A program made the position numbers and the translations under genes. Source: Rutidosis leptorrhynchoides (taxonomy: Eukaryota; Streptophyta; Magnoliopsida; Asterales; Asteraceae). Taken from it: DNA of 64,000 nt. The notes under the pieces were generated by a model that saw only the letters and a program-made list of their open reading frames with translations, was not told where the DNA came from and did no database searches. Numbering within the stretch: position 1 is the stretch's first letter; every line of letters begins with the position of its first letter. This document shows, in pieces, positions 24,986-36,375 of this stretch. Where the stretch lies: positions 33,622,501 through 33,686,500 of the forward strand of contig NC_092341.1 in assembly GCF_046630445.1 (NCBI RefSeq), given 5' to 3'.

Positions 24986-26834
24986 CACATCAAACACAAT
25001 TTTTGTGCATCCAAATATGCATTAGTGTCAGCAAAATCATCAATCAAAATAATTACAATGACATGATCAATTTATATCAAACTTAAGCTTATTTTCATAT
25101 TTTCATCAAATCTACACTTTTTCAAATAAGCATATACGAAAATGTTCGCCAAGTTCATAAGCATTCAACTCAAATAACATGTCAAAATAATCATTACTAG
25201 CAATTAAACAAGTTTCAAATGGCATTATCTTTCAAAAATCAAGTTCATGAATTTTAGACTTGAAAAAGTCCACTTTAATTCTCAAAATCATGTTTAGGCT
25301 CAAAGTTTGGATCATTTAACTACCTAGACATGTTACACTACTTAATTTAGCAACAATTCATGACAAAAATCGGCCATAACCTGTTTATATCAAAAAGCCC
25401 CAAATTGCTCAAGAACACAAACCCTAGATTACTCAAAATTTGAAGTTTAAGGCTTCTAATCATGTTAAATAGCATCAATCTAGGTTATACAAGCATAATA
25501 CATAAACAATTTAAGCAGAATTACACTAAAAAGCATCAAAATTAAATTGGGGAAAAAATTTGCTCAAGAACACAAATTTCGGATTAAAATGGTGTTTAGG
25601 TGTAGAAATTTACCGTTTTTCTTGAGTAATTCCTAGATAGCATCCTTCTCAACATGATTTTAGTAAAAGATTTGGTGATTAACGGTTAAAAATTGTGATT
25701 TTGGGGGTTTTTTTCGTGTATTTTCGGGTTTTTTCGCTGTTCTTTGCAGTATTTTTGGGTGGGAGAGTGAACTGATCTGTTTTTTACGTTTTATTTTTTT
25801 CCTGGGTTTTGGTCCCTCCGCGACTCGCAGTGTTTGGACCCTTTAAACTCCGCGAGTCGCGGAGTTTGGTATTTTTTTTTTTTTATAATCTTTAACTTAT
25901 TAAAACAATTAATTAATTAATTTTAAAATTTTGTTTCCCTTGTTATTTAGGACGAGGTCGTTTCGGATCGATGTCCTAGTCCGTCCTTCGACAAAATTTT
26001 AAAATTTGTCTTTTTGTAGCGATTGTTTTAAAAGCTAAGATTTTTGGGTTTTTTCAATGTTTTTGGCATACTTTAATTCAATAAGATTAAAAATAATGAT
26101 AATAAAAGTTCTCGTCCCTCCCTCGGGTAAAGCAATTTCGGTTCAAAGACCTAGTCTTCAACTTACGACGAATTTTAAAAATCATATTTTTAACTTAATG
26201 AGATAAAGTAAATTTTTGTTTTTAAATTCACACAACTTAAATATAAAATTCAAAATTAATATTAAAAATTCACACCAAACTTAAAATTTGAAATGCATAA
26301 AATTAAAAATTCATATTTTAAAAATTCACACCAAACTTAATTTAAAAATTCACATTATAAATTTACACCAAGCTTATATTAATTTTTCAAATATTTACAA
26401 TTTTAAATATATTGTTTTTACAAAGTTTACAATATTAATTTAAGATTTAAATATTAATTTTAAAAACATGGAAAAAATAAAATTAAAAATCTTTTTGGCT
26501 TTTTATCCCACTTTAATCAATCAAATATTATCAAAAATATACGCCCCTCTTTTCGGTAAAGTAATTTCGGTTCCAAGACCTAATTTAACTCATGACGAAT
26601 TTTTGAAATATTTTGGGTTGATTGATTAAAGATATTTATACCTTAAGAATAAACGTTAAATTTCGCAGTGATGTAATAAATTTTTGAATGATATCAATAA
26701 TTTCGGTCGCCAAACCTAATTTTATTCAATACCAATTTAATACTTTTTAGCGAACAAATTAGCGTTTATTATCAAAAGGTTAAAAATAAAAATAAAAATA
26801 AAAACTGTACAGACATACCTGTGAAATAGATTTC
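24986..26834. other. Athila spacer between env-like ORF and zinc-knuckle ORF
   Basis: Non-coding and AT-rich, with a palindrome pair at 25816-25867. Plus-strand words of the type GGTAAAG(C/T)AATTTCGG recur near 25936, 26125, 26556 and 26700, and short CACACCAAACTTAA repeats occur near 26272-26345. Confidence 0.55.
25816..25867. repeat. Paired GC-rich palindromes (Athila internal spacer)
   Basis: CTCCGCGACTCGCAG at 25816-25830, then a perfect 23-base palindrome (arm AAACTCCGCGA, central G) at 25845-25867. The spacing is the same as in the LTR pairs. Confidence 0.95.
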
Positions 26835-27251
26835 TTAGTTATATGATCTATCCCATTCATAAGATAGTCGGTTTAATTGGTTTTCCATAGCTACATAGGC
26901 GTAACCTCGAGCATTCAGTGTCTTTTCTTCTAAACATATGAACGGTCCGTCTCTGCATAAAGTAACAAATTCGGTATTTGAATAGGTTTGATTATTTGAA
27001 CATTTACCTCCATGTGACCATTTTCCGCATTTGTGACATCTTTCTAGGTTTCGTGCTCTTCTTTTCGCTGCGGATTTTGATTTTCCTTTACCAAATTGTA
27101 ACTTATTATCTTCGCATATGGATTCTTTTCTAACTCCGTCCATTCTTTCTCTGATTACTGATACCAATTCACTCGGTAGTATGTCATTATTACGTTTAGT
27201 GATCAAAGCGTGTAGCATTAGACCATGGTTTAGTTCACAGGCAGTCTTCAT
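26835..27251 (-). CDS. Small basic zinc-knuckle ORF between Athila pol and env-like ORF
   Basis: A 138-codon reverse-strand ORF with an ATG start at 27251. Its middle has a basic run (Lys-Ser-Ala-Ala-Lys-Arg-Arg-Ala-Arg) followed by CHKCGKWSHGGKC. That is a CCHC-like zinc knuckle with spacing C-x2-C-x4-H-x3-C, one residue short of the standard retroviral x4. The C-terminus is acidic/aromatic. It lies between the pol stop (27427) and the long spacer before the env-like ORF, and is not part of gag. The intact frame inside an element whose gag and pol are broken suggests it is a real ORF. A nucleic-acid-binding role is inferred from the knuckle and basic run only. It could also be a displaced gag-like fragment or an exon of a spliced transcript. 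Confidence 0.55.
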   Translation of the reverse strand: MKTACELNHGLMLHALITKRNNDILPSELVSVIRERMDGVRKESICEDNKLQFGKGKSKSAAKRRARNLERCHKCGKWSHGGKCSNNQTYSNTEFVTLCRDGPFICLEEKTLNARGYAYVAMENQLNRLSYEWDRSYN

Positions 27252-27419
27252 TTCGTAAAAACCTAAAAATAAAAATAAAAATTCAGAATGGGGGGAGAAG
27301 ACTAGTTCTTTAGGGTCTGCTAGGGAAAGACCATTCGGGTTCCATTTTCGAGATTTACACGAAAACAGACAATCTAACTCTAACAGAAATACATATTATC
27401 CTTTAAAGACTTGATTCTC

Positions 27420-27428
27420 CCCACACTT
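27420..27428 (-). other. Internal polypurine-like motif at the end of Athila pol
   Basis: On the minus strand, AAGTGTGGGGAGAA overlaps and follows the pol stop codon. It is the same core as the true polypurine tract at the LTR. Confidence 0.55.
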
Positions 27429-30400
27429 AGTTAGCTGTGGTGTCGAAATTGTGATTAACTTCGTTGTCGACTTCCATCGGACCATGTATGTAATGTTTAA
27501 CTCTGTGACCATTAACTTTAAATTCAATCCCATTTGAATTTATTAATTCTATTGTTCCGTATGGGAAAACTCTTTTGACTATGAATGGTCCAGACCATCT
27601 TGATTTCAATTTTCCAGGAAATAGCTTGAATCGTGAATTGAAAAGAAGAACTCTGTCTCCTTCTTTAAATTCTTTTGAACTTCTGATTCTTTTATCATGC
27701 CATTTCTTCGTTCTTTCTTTATAGATTAACGAATTTTCGTATGCTTCATGTCTTAATTCTTCTAATTCATTTAGTTGACTTAATCGTAGACGTCCGGCTT
27801 CATGTAAATCAAGATTACATGTTTTCAAAGCCCAAAATGCTTTGTGTTCAATTTCTACTGGAAGATGACATGCTTTTCCATAAACAAGTCTAAAAGGTGT
27901 GGTTCCAATTGGAGTTTTGTAGGCTGTTCTAAAAGCCCAGAGTGCATCCTCAAATTTAATGGACCATTCCTTCGGATTTGATCCTACGGTTTTCTCTAGA
28001 ATACGTTTTAAAGCTCGATTGGTATTTTCAACTTGTCCACTTGTTTGTGGATGATATGCGGTGGAGATTTTATGAGTTACTCCATATCTTTTAAGAACTT
28101 TCTCAAGTTGATTATTACAGAAATGAGTACCCCGATCACTTATTAAAGCTTTCGGTGTTCCAAACCTTGCAAAAAGACGTTTTAAAAAGTTGACTACAAC
28201 TCGTGCATCGTTAGTTGGGAGTGCTTGTGCTTCCGCCCATTTAGATACATAATCAATGGCTACGAGTATATATAGATTATTATGAGATTTTGGAAATGGA
28301 CCCATAAAGTCAATACCCCAAATGTCAAATACTTCACATACTTGGATGACATTTTGTGGCATTTCATCACGTTGACTTATTTTTTCGGCCCTTTGACAAG
28401 CATCACAGGATTTGCAAAGAAGGTGTGCATCTTTGTAAATTGTAGGCCAATAGAATCCAGCATCATAAACTTTTCTTGCTGTTAGTTGAGGCCCATAATG
28501 CCCTCCTGTTGGTCCTGTGTGACAATGGTTTAATATTTTACTAGCTTCATCTCCAAATACACATCGGCGTATTATTCCATCGGGACAACTTTTAAACAGA
28601 TGTGGATCTTCTCAAAAATAGTGTTTTATATCACTGAAGAATTTCTTTCGTCTTTGGTACGATAATCCTTTTTCAAGGAATCCACAAACTAAGTAGTTTG
28701 CATAGTCTGCAAACCATGGGATTTCTTTATAATCTATCTTCAATAGATATTCATCAGGAAAGTTGTCTTTTATGGCTGATTCATTTAGAACTTCTAATTC
28801 GGGATTTTCAAGACGAGAAAGATGATCAGCGGCGAGATTTTCTGCTCCTCTTTTATCTCGGATTTCAATATCAAACTCTTGTAAGAGTAAGATCCAACGG
28901 ATTAATCTTGGTTTAGCATCTTGTTTTGAAAATAGGTATCTAAGAGCAGAATGGTCGGTATAGACCACCGTTTTTGCTAGAACGAGATATGATCGAAATT
29001 TGTCAAAAGCAAAGACAATAGCAAGGAGTTCTTTTTCAGTAGTTGTATAGTTCGTTTGTGCTCCTTGTAACGTCTTACTAGCATAATATATAGGTTGAAA
29101 TCGTTTTTCAATCCTTTGTCCTAAAACGGCTCCCATTGCAAAATCACTTGCATCGCACATTAGTTCAAATGGTAGATTCCAATTTGGTGTTATCATGATC
29201 GGCGCATTAGTGAGTTTCTCTTTAAGAATATTAAAAGATTTGATACACTCATCTGAAAAGATGAATGGCGCATCCTTTTCTAGGAGTTTATTCATAGGAG
29301 TGGCAATTTTTAAAAAATCTTTTATGAAACGTCGGTAAAAACCGGCATGCCCTAGAAAACTCCTAACTCCTCTAACATTGGTGGGATGTGGAAGTTTAGC
29401 AATTACATCTTCTTTAGCTCTATCCACTTCAATTCCTTCTTTTGAAATTTTATGTCCAAGAACGATGCCTTCTTTAACCATGAAATGGCATTTCTCCCAA
29501 TTAAGTACTAGATTTGATTGTTCGCATCTAAGAATCATTCGTTCCAGATTAACTAGACATGATTCAAATGTATCACCAAAGACTGAAAAGTCATCCATGA
29601 AAACTTCCATGCATTCTTCTATCATGTCGTGAAAAATTGCCATCATGCACCTTTGAAAGATTGCAGGGGCGTTGCAAAGTCCAAATGGCATGCGTTTGTA
29701 AGCAAAAGTACCATAAGGGCACATGAACGTGGTTTTCTCTTGATCTTCGGGTGCTATTGGAATTTGAAAATATCCGGAAAATCCATCTAGAAAACAATAG
29801 TAACTATTTCCGGCTAATCTTTCCAACATTTGATCAATGAAAGGTAAGGGAAAGTGATCTTTTCTGGTGGCGTCATTTAATTTTCTATAATAAATACATA
29901 CACACCATCCTGTTACAGTCCTAGTAGGAATAAGCTCATTTTTCTCATTTGTAATGACAGTCATGCCACCCTTCTTAGGCACACATTGAACTGGGCTTAC
30001 CCAAGGACTATCAGAGATTGGATAAATTAAACCTGCGTCTAGCAGTTTAATAATCTCTTTCTTAACTACATCTTGCATATTAGGATTTAGTCTTCGTTGG
30101 CGTTGCACATACGTTTTATGACCTTCTTCCATAAGGATTTTATGTGTGCAATACGAAGGACTTATTCCTTTAATATCATGAATCTTCCATGCAATGGCTG
30201 GTTTATGAGCTTTCAACACAGAAATGAGTTGTGATTTCTCATTTTCAGTAAGAGAAGACGATATTATTACAGGTAATTCAGATTCACCATGTAAATAAGC
30301 GTATTCCAAATGGTTTGGAAGTGGCTTTAACTCTAATTTCGGTGGTTCTTCTATCGATGATTTATATCGATATCTGTCTTCTTCTTTTAGCATTTGAATT

Positions 30401-31359
30401 TCTTCTGTTGTTGGTTCATATCCATTATCTATTAGTGTAGCTAACATTTCAGCTTCATCAATTGGTTCATTACCTTCTCCTAAAGAACATTCTCCTGTTC
30501 CTTGTAATTCTGGAAATTCTTCTAATAATTCTGCATGTGCATCTATAGTTTGAATATAATAACATGTATCATCTGCAGATTGTGGTTGTTGCATTGCTCT
30601 ATCAACTGAAAAGGTAACACTCTCATCCTCTATACTTAGGGTCAATTTCTTACCGAACACGTCTATCATTGCTTTAGCCGTGTTTAAGAATGGTCTTCCT
30701 AATATGAGAGGAACTTGAGAATCTTCTTCCATATCCAGAACAACAAAATCTACTGGAAATACTAAAGTACCAACTTTAACTAGCATGTTCTCCATTATCC
30801 CTCTAGGATATTTTATTGATCTATCGGCTAGTTGTATGCTTATTCTGGTTGGTTTCAATTCTCCAAGGTCTAGTTTAGCGTATAGTGAATACGGCATTAG
30901 ATTTATACTAGCACCTAAGTCTGCCAATGCTTCTATTGAACTAAGACTACCCAGAAAACATGGAATTGTGAAACTTCCTGGATCAGATAGTTTTTCTGGT
31001 ATCTTATTCAACAGCACTGCTGAACAATTAGCATTCATAGTAACAGCCGAGAGTTCTTCCATTTTCTTTCTATTTGAGATTAGATCTTTCAAGAATTTAG
31101 CATATCTAGGCATTCCTGAAATCACATCAATGAAAGGAAGATTTACATTTATCTGTTTAAACATATCCAAGAATTTGGATTGCTCGGCTTCAAGTTTCTC
31201 TTTCTTCATTTTACTCGGGTAAGGAAGTGGTGGTTGGTATGGTTTAACATAAGGTTTATCCTTAGCTGTGTTATCTTCATTAACCTTTTCAACTACCGGT
31301 TCTTTTTCCTTATCTTGATCAGGTTGTGGTTCTTGTGGAGTAGGAATAGCTTCATCAGA
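27427..31359 (-). pseudogene. Athila pol: protease, reverse transcriptase, RNase H, integrase (one nonsense)
   Basis: Open from the gag frameshift near 31360 down to the stop at 27427, except for TGA at 28612-28614 in a His-Tyr-Phe-stop-Glu-Asp-Pro context where a Trp codon is expected. Domains in order: aspartic protease with the Athila-type DLGASINLMP; reverse transcriptase with LDGFSGYFQIP and catalytic FMDD; RNase H (LMCDASDFAMG, TDHSAL); integrase zinc region (around 28380-28500), then the D,D,E core ([29 protein letters not shown]). In the reverse transcriptase the usually conserved Asp of the IDYRKLN motif is Tyr (CIYYRKLN), and the preceding Arg is Cys. This is a second likely defect. 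No chromodomain is visible at the end. Confidence 0.9.
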
Positions 31360-33028
31360 GTTACAGGTATTTCAGGTGGTTTAAGTGTTGTACCACTTCT
31401 TGTGGTAATGGCTTTAGCTGTTTCATTCCGGGGGTTAGCATTTGTATCACTAGGTAGACTTCCCGGTTTTCTTTCACCTATTAACCTTGCTAGGTTACTT
31501 ACTTCTTGTTCCAGATTTTGAATAGAAGCTTGTTGATTTCTAAATGCTTGAGCATTTTGTTCATTAGTTTGTTTCTGAGAGGCGAAAAACTGCGTTTGAG
31601 TTTCAACTAGCTTCGTCATCATATCTTCTAAATTCGGCTTTTTATCATCGGTTTGTTGTGGTGGTTTGTTTTGAAAATTAGGTCTTTGCTGATTGTAAGT
31701 ATTATTGGATACTTGTTGATTACTAGGACCTTGTTGGTTGTTGTATGGAATATTTCTGTTATAATTCTGGTTTTGATTGTAAATCGGTCTTGGCGGTTGA
31801 TAACTATTCTGATAATTATTTCCAGGCCTTTGGTTTATGTATGAAATATTATCTCTTTGTTCCATTGTTAATTCAATACTGAGACAATCTTTTGTCAAAT
31901 GTGGTCCTCCACACTGCTCACAACTAATTCGTATTGAGTGAATATCTTTAGTCATCTTTTCCATTCGTCTCTCCACAGCATCTATCTTTGCGGAAATGGA
32001 ATCTAAGTCATGGCTAGAATCGGCTCTAGCTGCTTTAGATGATCTAACGATATCTTTTTCTTGGTGCCACTCATGTGAGTGGGAAGCAGTGTTATCAATA
32101 ATTTTGTAAGCATCAGTTTCGGTTTTCTTCATAATAGAACCACCAGCTGCTATATCTATGTCTTTTCTTGTAGTGATGTCGCATCCTTGGTAGAATATTT
32201 GTACTATTTGACAGGTGTCTAAACCATGTTGCGGACATCCTCTTAACAATTTTCCATATCTAGTCCATGCCTCATATAGAGTTTCATTTGGTTTCTGTGT
32301 AAACGTAACAATTTCTGCTTGAAGTCTTACGGCTTTAGATGCAAGAAATAATTGTTTAAGAAATTTGTCAACTAAAACATCCCATGTATCAATCGCCCCT
32401 TCAGGTAACGATTCCAACCAATCTTGGCTTCTCCCTTTAAAGTCCAGGAAAATAACATGAGATATATCTGTTCATCCTCCACTTCTCGGATTTTAAATAG
32501 TGTGCAGATCCTATTAAAGGTACGTAGATGTTCATTTGGATCTTCCTTCGGCGCACCACTAAATTGGCATTGATTAGTTACCATGTGTAGAATTTGTCCT
32601 TTGATTTCATAATCTGGCGCATTAATGTCTGGATGAGTAATTGCGTGACCTTGGCCAGTGCGTTTAGCTCTCATTCGGTCTTCCATACTTAAAGGTTCCA
32701 GATTCTCCATAATTGAATTTGTTGAATCGGAATCACTAAAGGATTCTGATTTAATGGTTCATTCCTCAACAATCTCTGTTTGAATGATTGGTGGTTCCGG
32801 AGGAAAGTTTAATGGTTCAGGATCTACGAACCGTTCCTGAATATTCTCCGGATTCTCAATTATGAGGTCGGGTTCAAAAAATGGATTATCGGGAATTTGA
32901 ACTGAAGTACTTGGTCGACTGGATGACGATTCTAAAGAAAAATCAACGGCGGTTATATTTGCTAAATGTCTTGATCTAGTTACAGGTGGTGAACGTACAA
33001 AAGGTGGTGATCGTCTTGCTCGGTGCAT
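31360..33028 (-). pseudogene. Athila gag (two frameshifts, one nonsense)
   Basis: Reverse-strand pieces 33028-32759, 32710-32422 and 32417-31360 form one former gag. TGA at 32759-32761 separates the first two in the same frame. A single missing base near 32422 and another near 31360 shift the next joins, the latter into the pol frame. Visible content: a Pro/Ser/Arg-rich start, the capsid-like region (Trp-rich, Leu-Lys-Gly-Glu-Ala-Lys), a CEQCGGPHLTKDC zinc knuckle around 31885-31925, a Gln/Asn/Tyr-rich tract, and a short coiled coil (Leu-Glu-Gln-Glu-Val-Ser-Asn-Leu) before the protease. The frame-joining lesions are single bases, so decay is slight but disabling. Confidence 0.85.
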
Positions 33029-34379
33029 TCACTGAATATCCTATTAGTTTTAAAAAGGAAAGAAAAATTATAATAAGTTATCCAATCAATAGACTTTTCT
33101 GATTTTGCCCATGTTTCGAATAGCCAAAAGATGCAGCAGAGGGGCAGGATTCGTTTGGTCTCAATATAATTGAGGACTGTTTGGCTCCAATAACCCGGTC
33201 CACGTACAAATCCAACTATTACTACGAACCAGAAAATTTTGATGTCTATCAATTTAACCACTTAAAATAAATTTTCGTAATTTTAAGAAAATTAGATAAG
33301 AAGTAGAATAAAAATCTATGTCCTAAAAACTAGAATAGCGAGAAATAAGAAAGAAAAAGAGTTCGTCGGAAAAAGATCGAAAAAGAAAAATGGTTGAAAA
33401 ATAAAAGGTGACGGAAAAATAAAAGAAACTTATAAAACTTAAAAGTACTTTGACTAACCTAACCTTATTACTACAACTAACTTAAAATTATAATCGCAAA
33501 TTGAAATTACTAATTGGAATGATAATTGATACATAGTAAAAGGTGTCTAAAAATATTAAAGCTTACAGGAAAAACTATATCCCAAATGGAAATAACTTAA
33601 AAAGAAACTAAAACTTAAAAAAGCGTCACAAAATTCTAAAGCACCTAAATCTTAGTCTAAAGAAAAAGCACTTAAGGGATTTTACGGCAAAGCCTAAAAA
33701 TCTAGAAGTAAAAATAACTATGGCAAAAAACTAAGTTTAAAACTAAATATGAGCTAAAAATACAAAAGTTACGCTAAAACGATTAAAAAGGGACAAAATA
33801 TAAAAATATACAAAAATTTGTAAAAATTACAATTTTTATAAAAATATTATTTTTATATTATTTTATAAAAGTATTAATTTAAATATATAAATAAAACTAA
33901 TTAAAACTTAATATAACTAAATAATTAAAATTAAATATTAATTTAATTAAAACCTAAATCTTAATTAATTAATAATAATAATTATTACTCCGTATTAAAT
34001 GCAGTTAGGGTTTCTGGCAGGCGTGTCAGAAAAAGCTCCGCGAGTCGCGGTATTTCAAACATCAAACCCCGCGAGTCGCGGGGTTTCAAAATTCAACCCT
34101 GGAACAGGAAATTTACGCGTTTTTTTTTTTTATATTCTAATTTTTTGTTTTAATATAAATAAAAGATATTTAAATAAAACTTATATTTTTATAAACTAAA
34201 ATAAAAATAAAGAAACTTATAAAACTTTTAACAAACTCTTAAAAATATATAAATTTTTGTTTTTCTTTTTATATTTTCGAATATTCAAAACGTATTTTTA
34301 CAAAAGTGAATTTTAATAAAAGTAAACAAAAAATCTTTTTTTATATATATTAGCGTTGCGCTTCCGGCGTTTAAGAGTG
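33029..34379 (-). other. Athila 5' leader between primer site and gag
   Basis: Non-coding A-rich sequence of about 1.35 kb with no convincing ORF. It holds a GC-rich palindrome pair at 34035-34086 and the AT-dinucleotide-poor stretch just inside the primer site. Confidence 0.6.
34035..34086. repeat. Paired GC-rich palindromes (Athila leader, compensated variant)
   Basis: GCTCCGCGAGTCGCGG at 34035-34050, then a 23-base perfect palindrome at 34064-34086 with arm AAACCCCGCGA and central G. Compared with the other three copies, one T-to-C change in the left arm is matched by A-to-G in the right arm, so the stem stays perfect. Confidence 0.95.
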
Positions 34380-34397
34380 TCCCCGGCAGCGGCGCCA
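34380..34397 (-). other. Athila primer-binding site, tRNA-Asp type
   Basis: The minus-strand sequence TGGCGCCGCTGCCGGGGA is complementary to a plant tRNA-Asp 3' end, apparently with one mismatch to the usual form (GCT for GTT). It lies eight bases inside the 5' LTR. This primer choice is typical of Athila. Confidence 0.88.
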
Positions 34398-34405
34398 AAA
34401 ATACT

Positions 34406-36375
34406 TGATGTGGTAGCGGAGTGGTATAAAATAGTTATTAATTTTTGCAGAAAATACTATTAAATACGATACAATTTTACACAAGATATTTATTTATTTA
34501 TAGAATGGATATACTTAAACCTTGCTACAACACTTATAGGCAGTGTACCTAATCGTACAATAGTGTAGTTTTTAGTAAGTCCGGTTCGTTCCACAGGGAA
34601 TCTTTTTAAACAAAGCTTAACGCTATATTAGTTTACTTTTATAAAAATACAAACATATATATATATATAAGTAATATTATTATTATAAAGGGGGGTTTTT
34701 ACCGTTTAATGACCGGTTTGTCGATTTTAAAACTTTAGTCGCAGTTAAAACCAAATGTAAAATATTAAAAATAAATACAAGACTTAAATTAAAGCATAAA
34801 GTAAATAACGATAATGAAATTGCGATTAATAAAAATGCGATAAAATAAACTTGCAATAATTAAAAGTGCAATACAATAACAATAAATAAAAATGCGATAA
34901 TTAGAAGTGCAATTAAATATAAAATAAAGGAAATTAAATATGAAATAAAAGAATTATGCTTATTTAAACTTCCGTAATCATGATGTTTGACGTGTTGATT
35001 TTAGTTTTATGCTCATGGGTTAATTGTCCTTTGTCCTGGATTATTTAATATGTCCGTCTGATTTTTGTCCATAACAGTCCATCAGTCATAAATATAAAGT
35101 GCGAGTGTCCTCGTCAAATTATCCTTATACCCGAAGTTAAATATTCCAACTAATTGGGGACTTAAACTGTAACAAGATTTTAATACTTTGTTTAATAATT
35201 ACACCAGGATGTCGACTGAGTGTAACCCAAAGTTTTAATATTTTGTTATCAATTATACCAAGTGTCCTTGTACATAATTTCACCCCTGTTTTAATTATTC
35301 TAGTGGCTATTAATCCATTCCCGTGTCCGGTTAAATGAAGGATTATTCGTACATATAAATACCCCGCCCATCGTGTCCGATCGAGTGTATATGGTAATTT
35401 ATAGGGACGCCCAATTGTAAATCTTTATATTAACATTAACAAACTATCATTTAGTTAAACAAATATAAAGCCCATTAATAGCTCATAGTCTAATTTCCAC
35501 AAGTGTCGTTCTTTTGTCCAAACCCCAATTATGGTACAAAGCCCAATTACCCAATTTTAGTAATTAGCCCAACATCATGATTACTTCGGATTAAATAAGC
35601 ATAATAATAACTTAGCTACGAGACATTAATGTAAAAAGGTTGAACATAACTTACAATGATTAAAAATAGCGTAGCGTTACACGGACAGAATTTCGACTTA
35701 CACCCTTACAACATTTGCTAACATACCCTTATTATTAGAATTATAATTAAAATTAAAATATAAATTATAAATATATATATATATTTTACGTATGAATGAG
35801 GAGAAGAAGAAAAAGATGATGATTACGATCAGAATGCGCGAGCTTTATAGGGATTTTCTGAAATTGGGGCTCCGCGACTCGCGGCCTTTTTGGCCTTCAA
35901 ACTCCGCGAGTCGCGGAGTTTACTTTTACAGCTCACCCATGTTTGGAGTCTTTCTTGCCGACGATTTATTTTATATATATAATTAATATAATTAATTATA
36001 TATTATATTATATTTATATACATAGTTAACTTGTAATTTTTAGTCCGTTGCGTCGAGCGTTAAGAGTTGACTCTGGTCCCGGTTCCGGATTTTCGAACGT
36101 CCTTGCGTACAATTTAATATCTTGTACTTTGCGTTTTGAATCTTGTACTCTTGTAATTTCGAGACGTTTTTTATCAATAATTGGAACCTCTTTGATTGTC
36201 TTTTGTACTTTTGAGCTTTTTGGTCGTTTGCGTCTTCAATTCGTCGAATCTGTCTTTTGTCTTCACCTTTTATTATTTAAACGAATATCACTTGTAAATA
36301 GAACAATTGCAACTAAAAGCTTGTCTTTCTTGAGGAATAATGCTATGAAATATATGTTCGTTTTTAGCATTATCA
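34406..36375 (-). repeat. Athila 5' LTR (1970 bp)
   Basis: The matching LTR to 19578-21554, with the same TGAT..ATCA ends. It contains a palindrome pair (35870-35884 and 35899-35921). It adjoins the primer site internally and the CTTAA duplication at 36376-36380 externally. Confidence 0.96.
35870..35921. repeat. Paired GC-rich palindromes (Athila 5' LTR)
   Basis: Identical to the pair in the 3' LTR: CTCCGCGACTCGCGG, then the 23-base perfect palindrome (arm AAACTCCGCGA, central G). Confidence 0.95.

Larger units (their letters stand above)
19578..36375 (-). mobile_element. Athila-type Ty3/gypsy retrotransposon (16.8 kb), defective
   Basis: It has two near-identical LTRs (19578-21554 and 34406-36375), each with TGAT..ATCA ends, and identical CTTAA flanks at 19573-19577 and 36376-36380. 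The primer site is complementary to tRNA-Asp, typical of the Athila/Tat lineage. Minus-strand order: 5' LTR, primer site, leader, gag, protease, reverse transcriptase, RNase H, integrase, small zinc-knuckle ORF, env-like ORF, polypurine tract, 3' LTR. The coding region carries at least two nonsense changes and two single-base frameshifts, so it is not autonomous now. By eye I count about 12 substitutions and two AT-repeat length differences between LTRs, roughly 0.6%. The insertion is therefore recent on a plant scale. It sits in a copia integrase. Confidence 0.95.
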
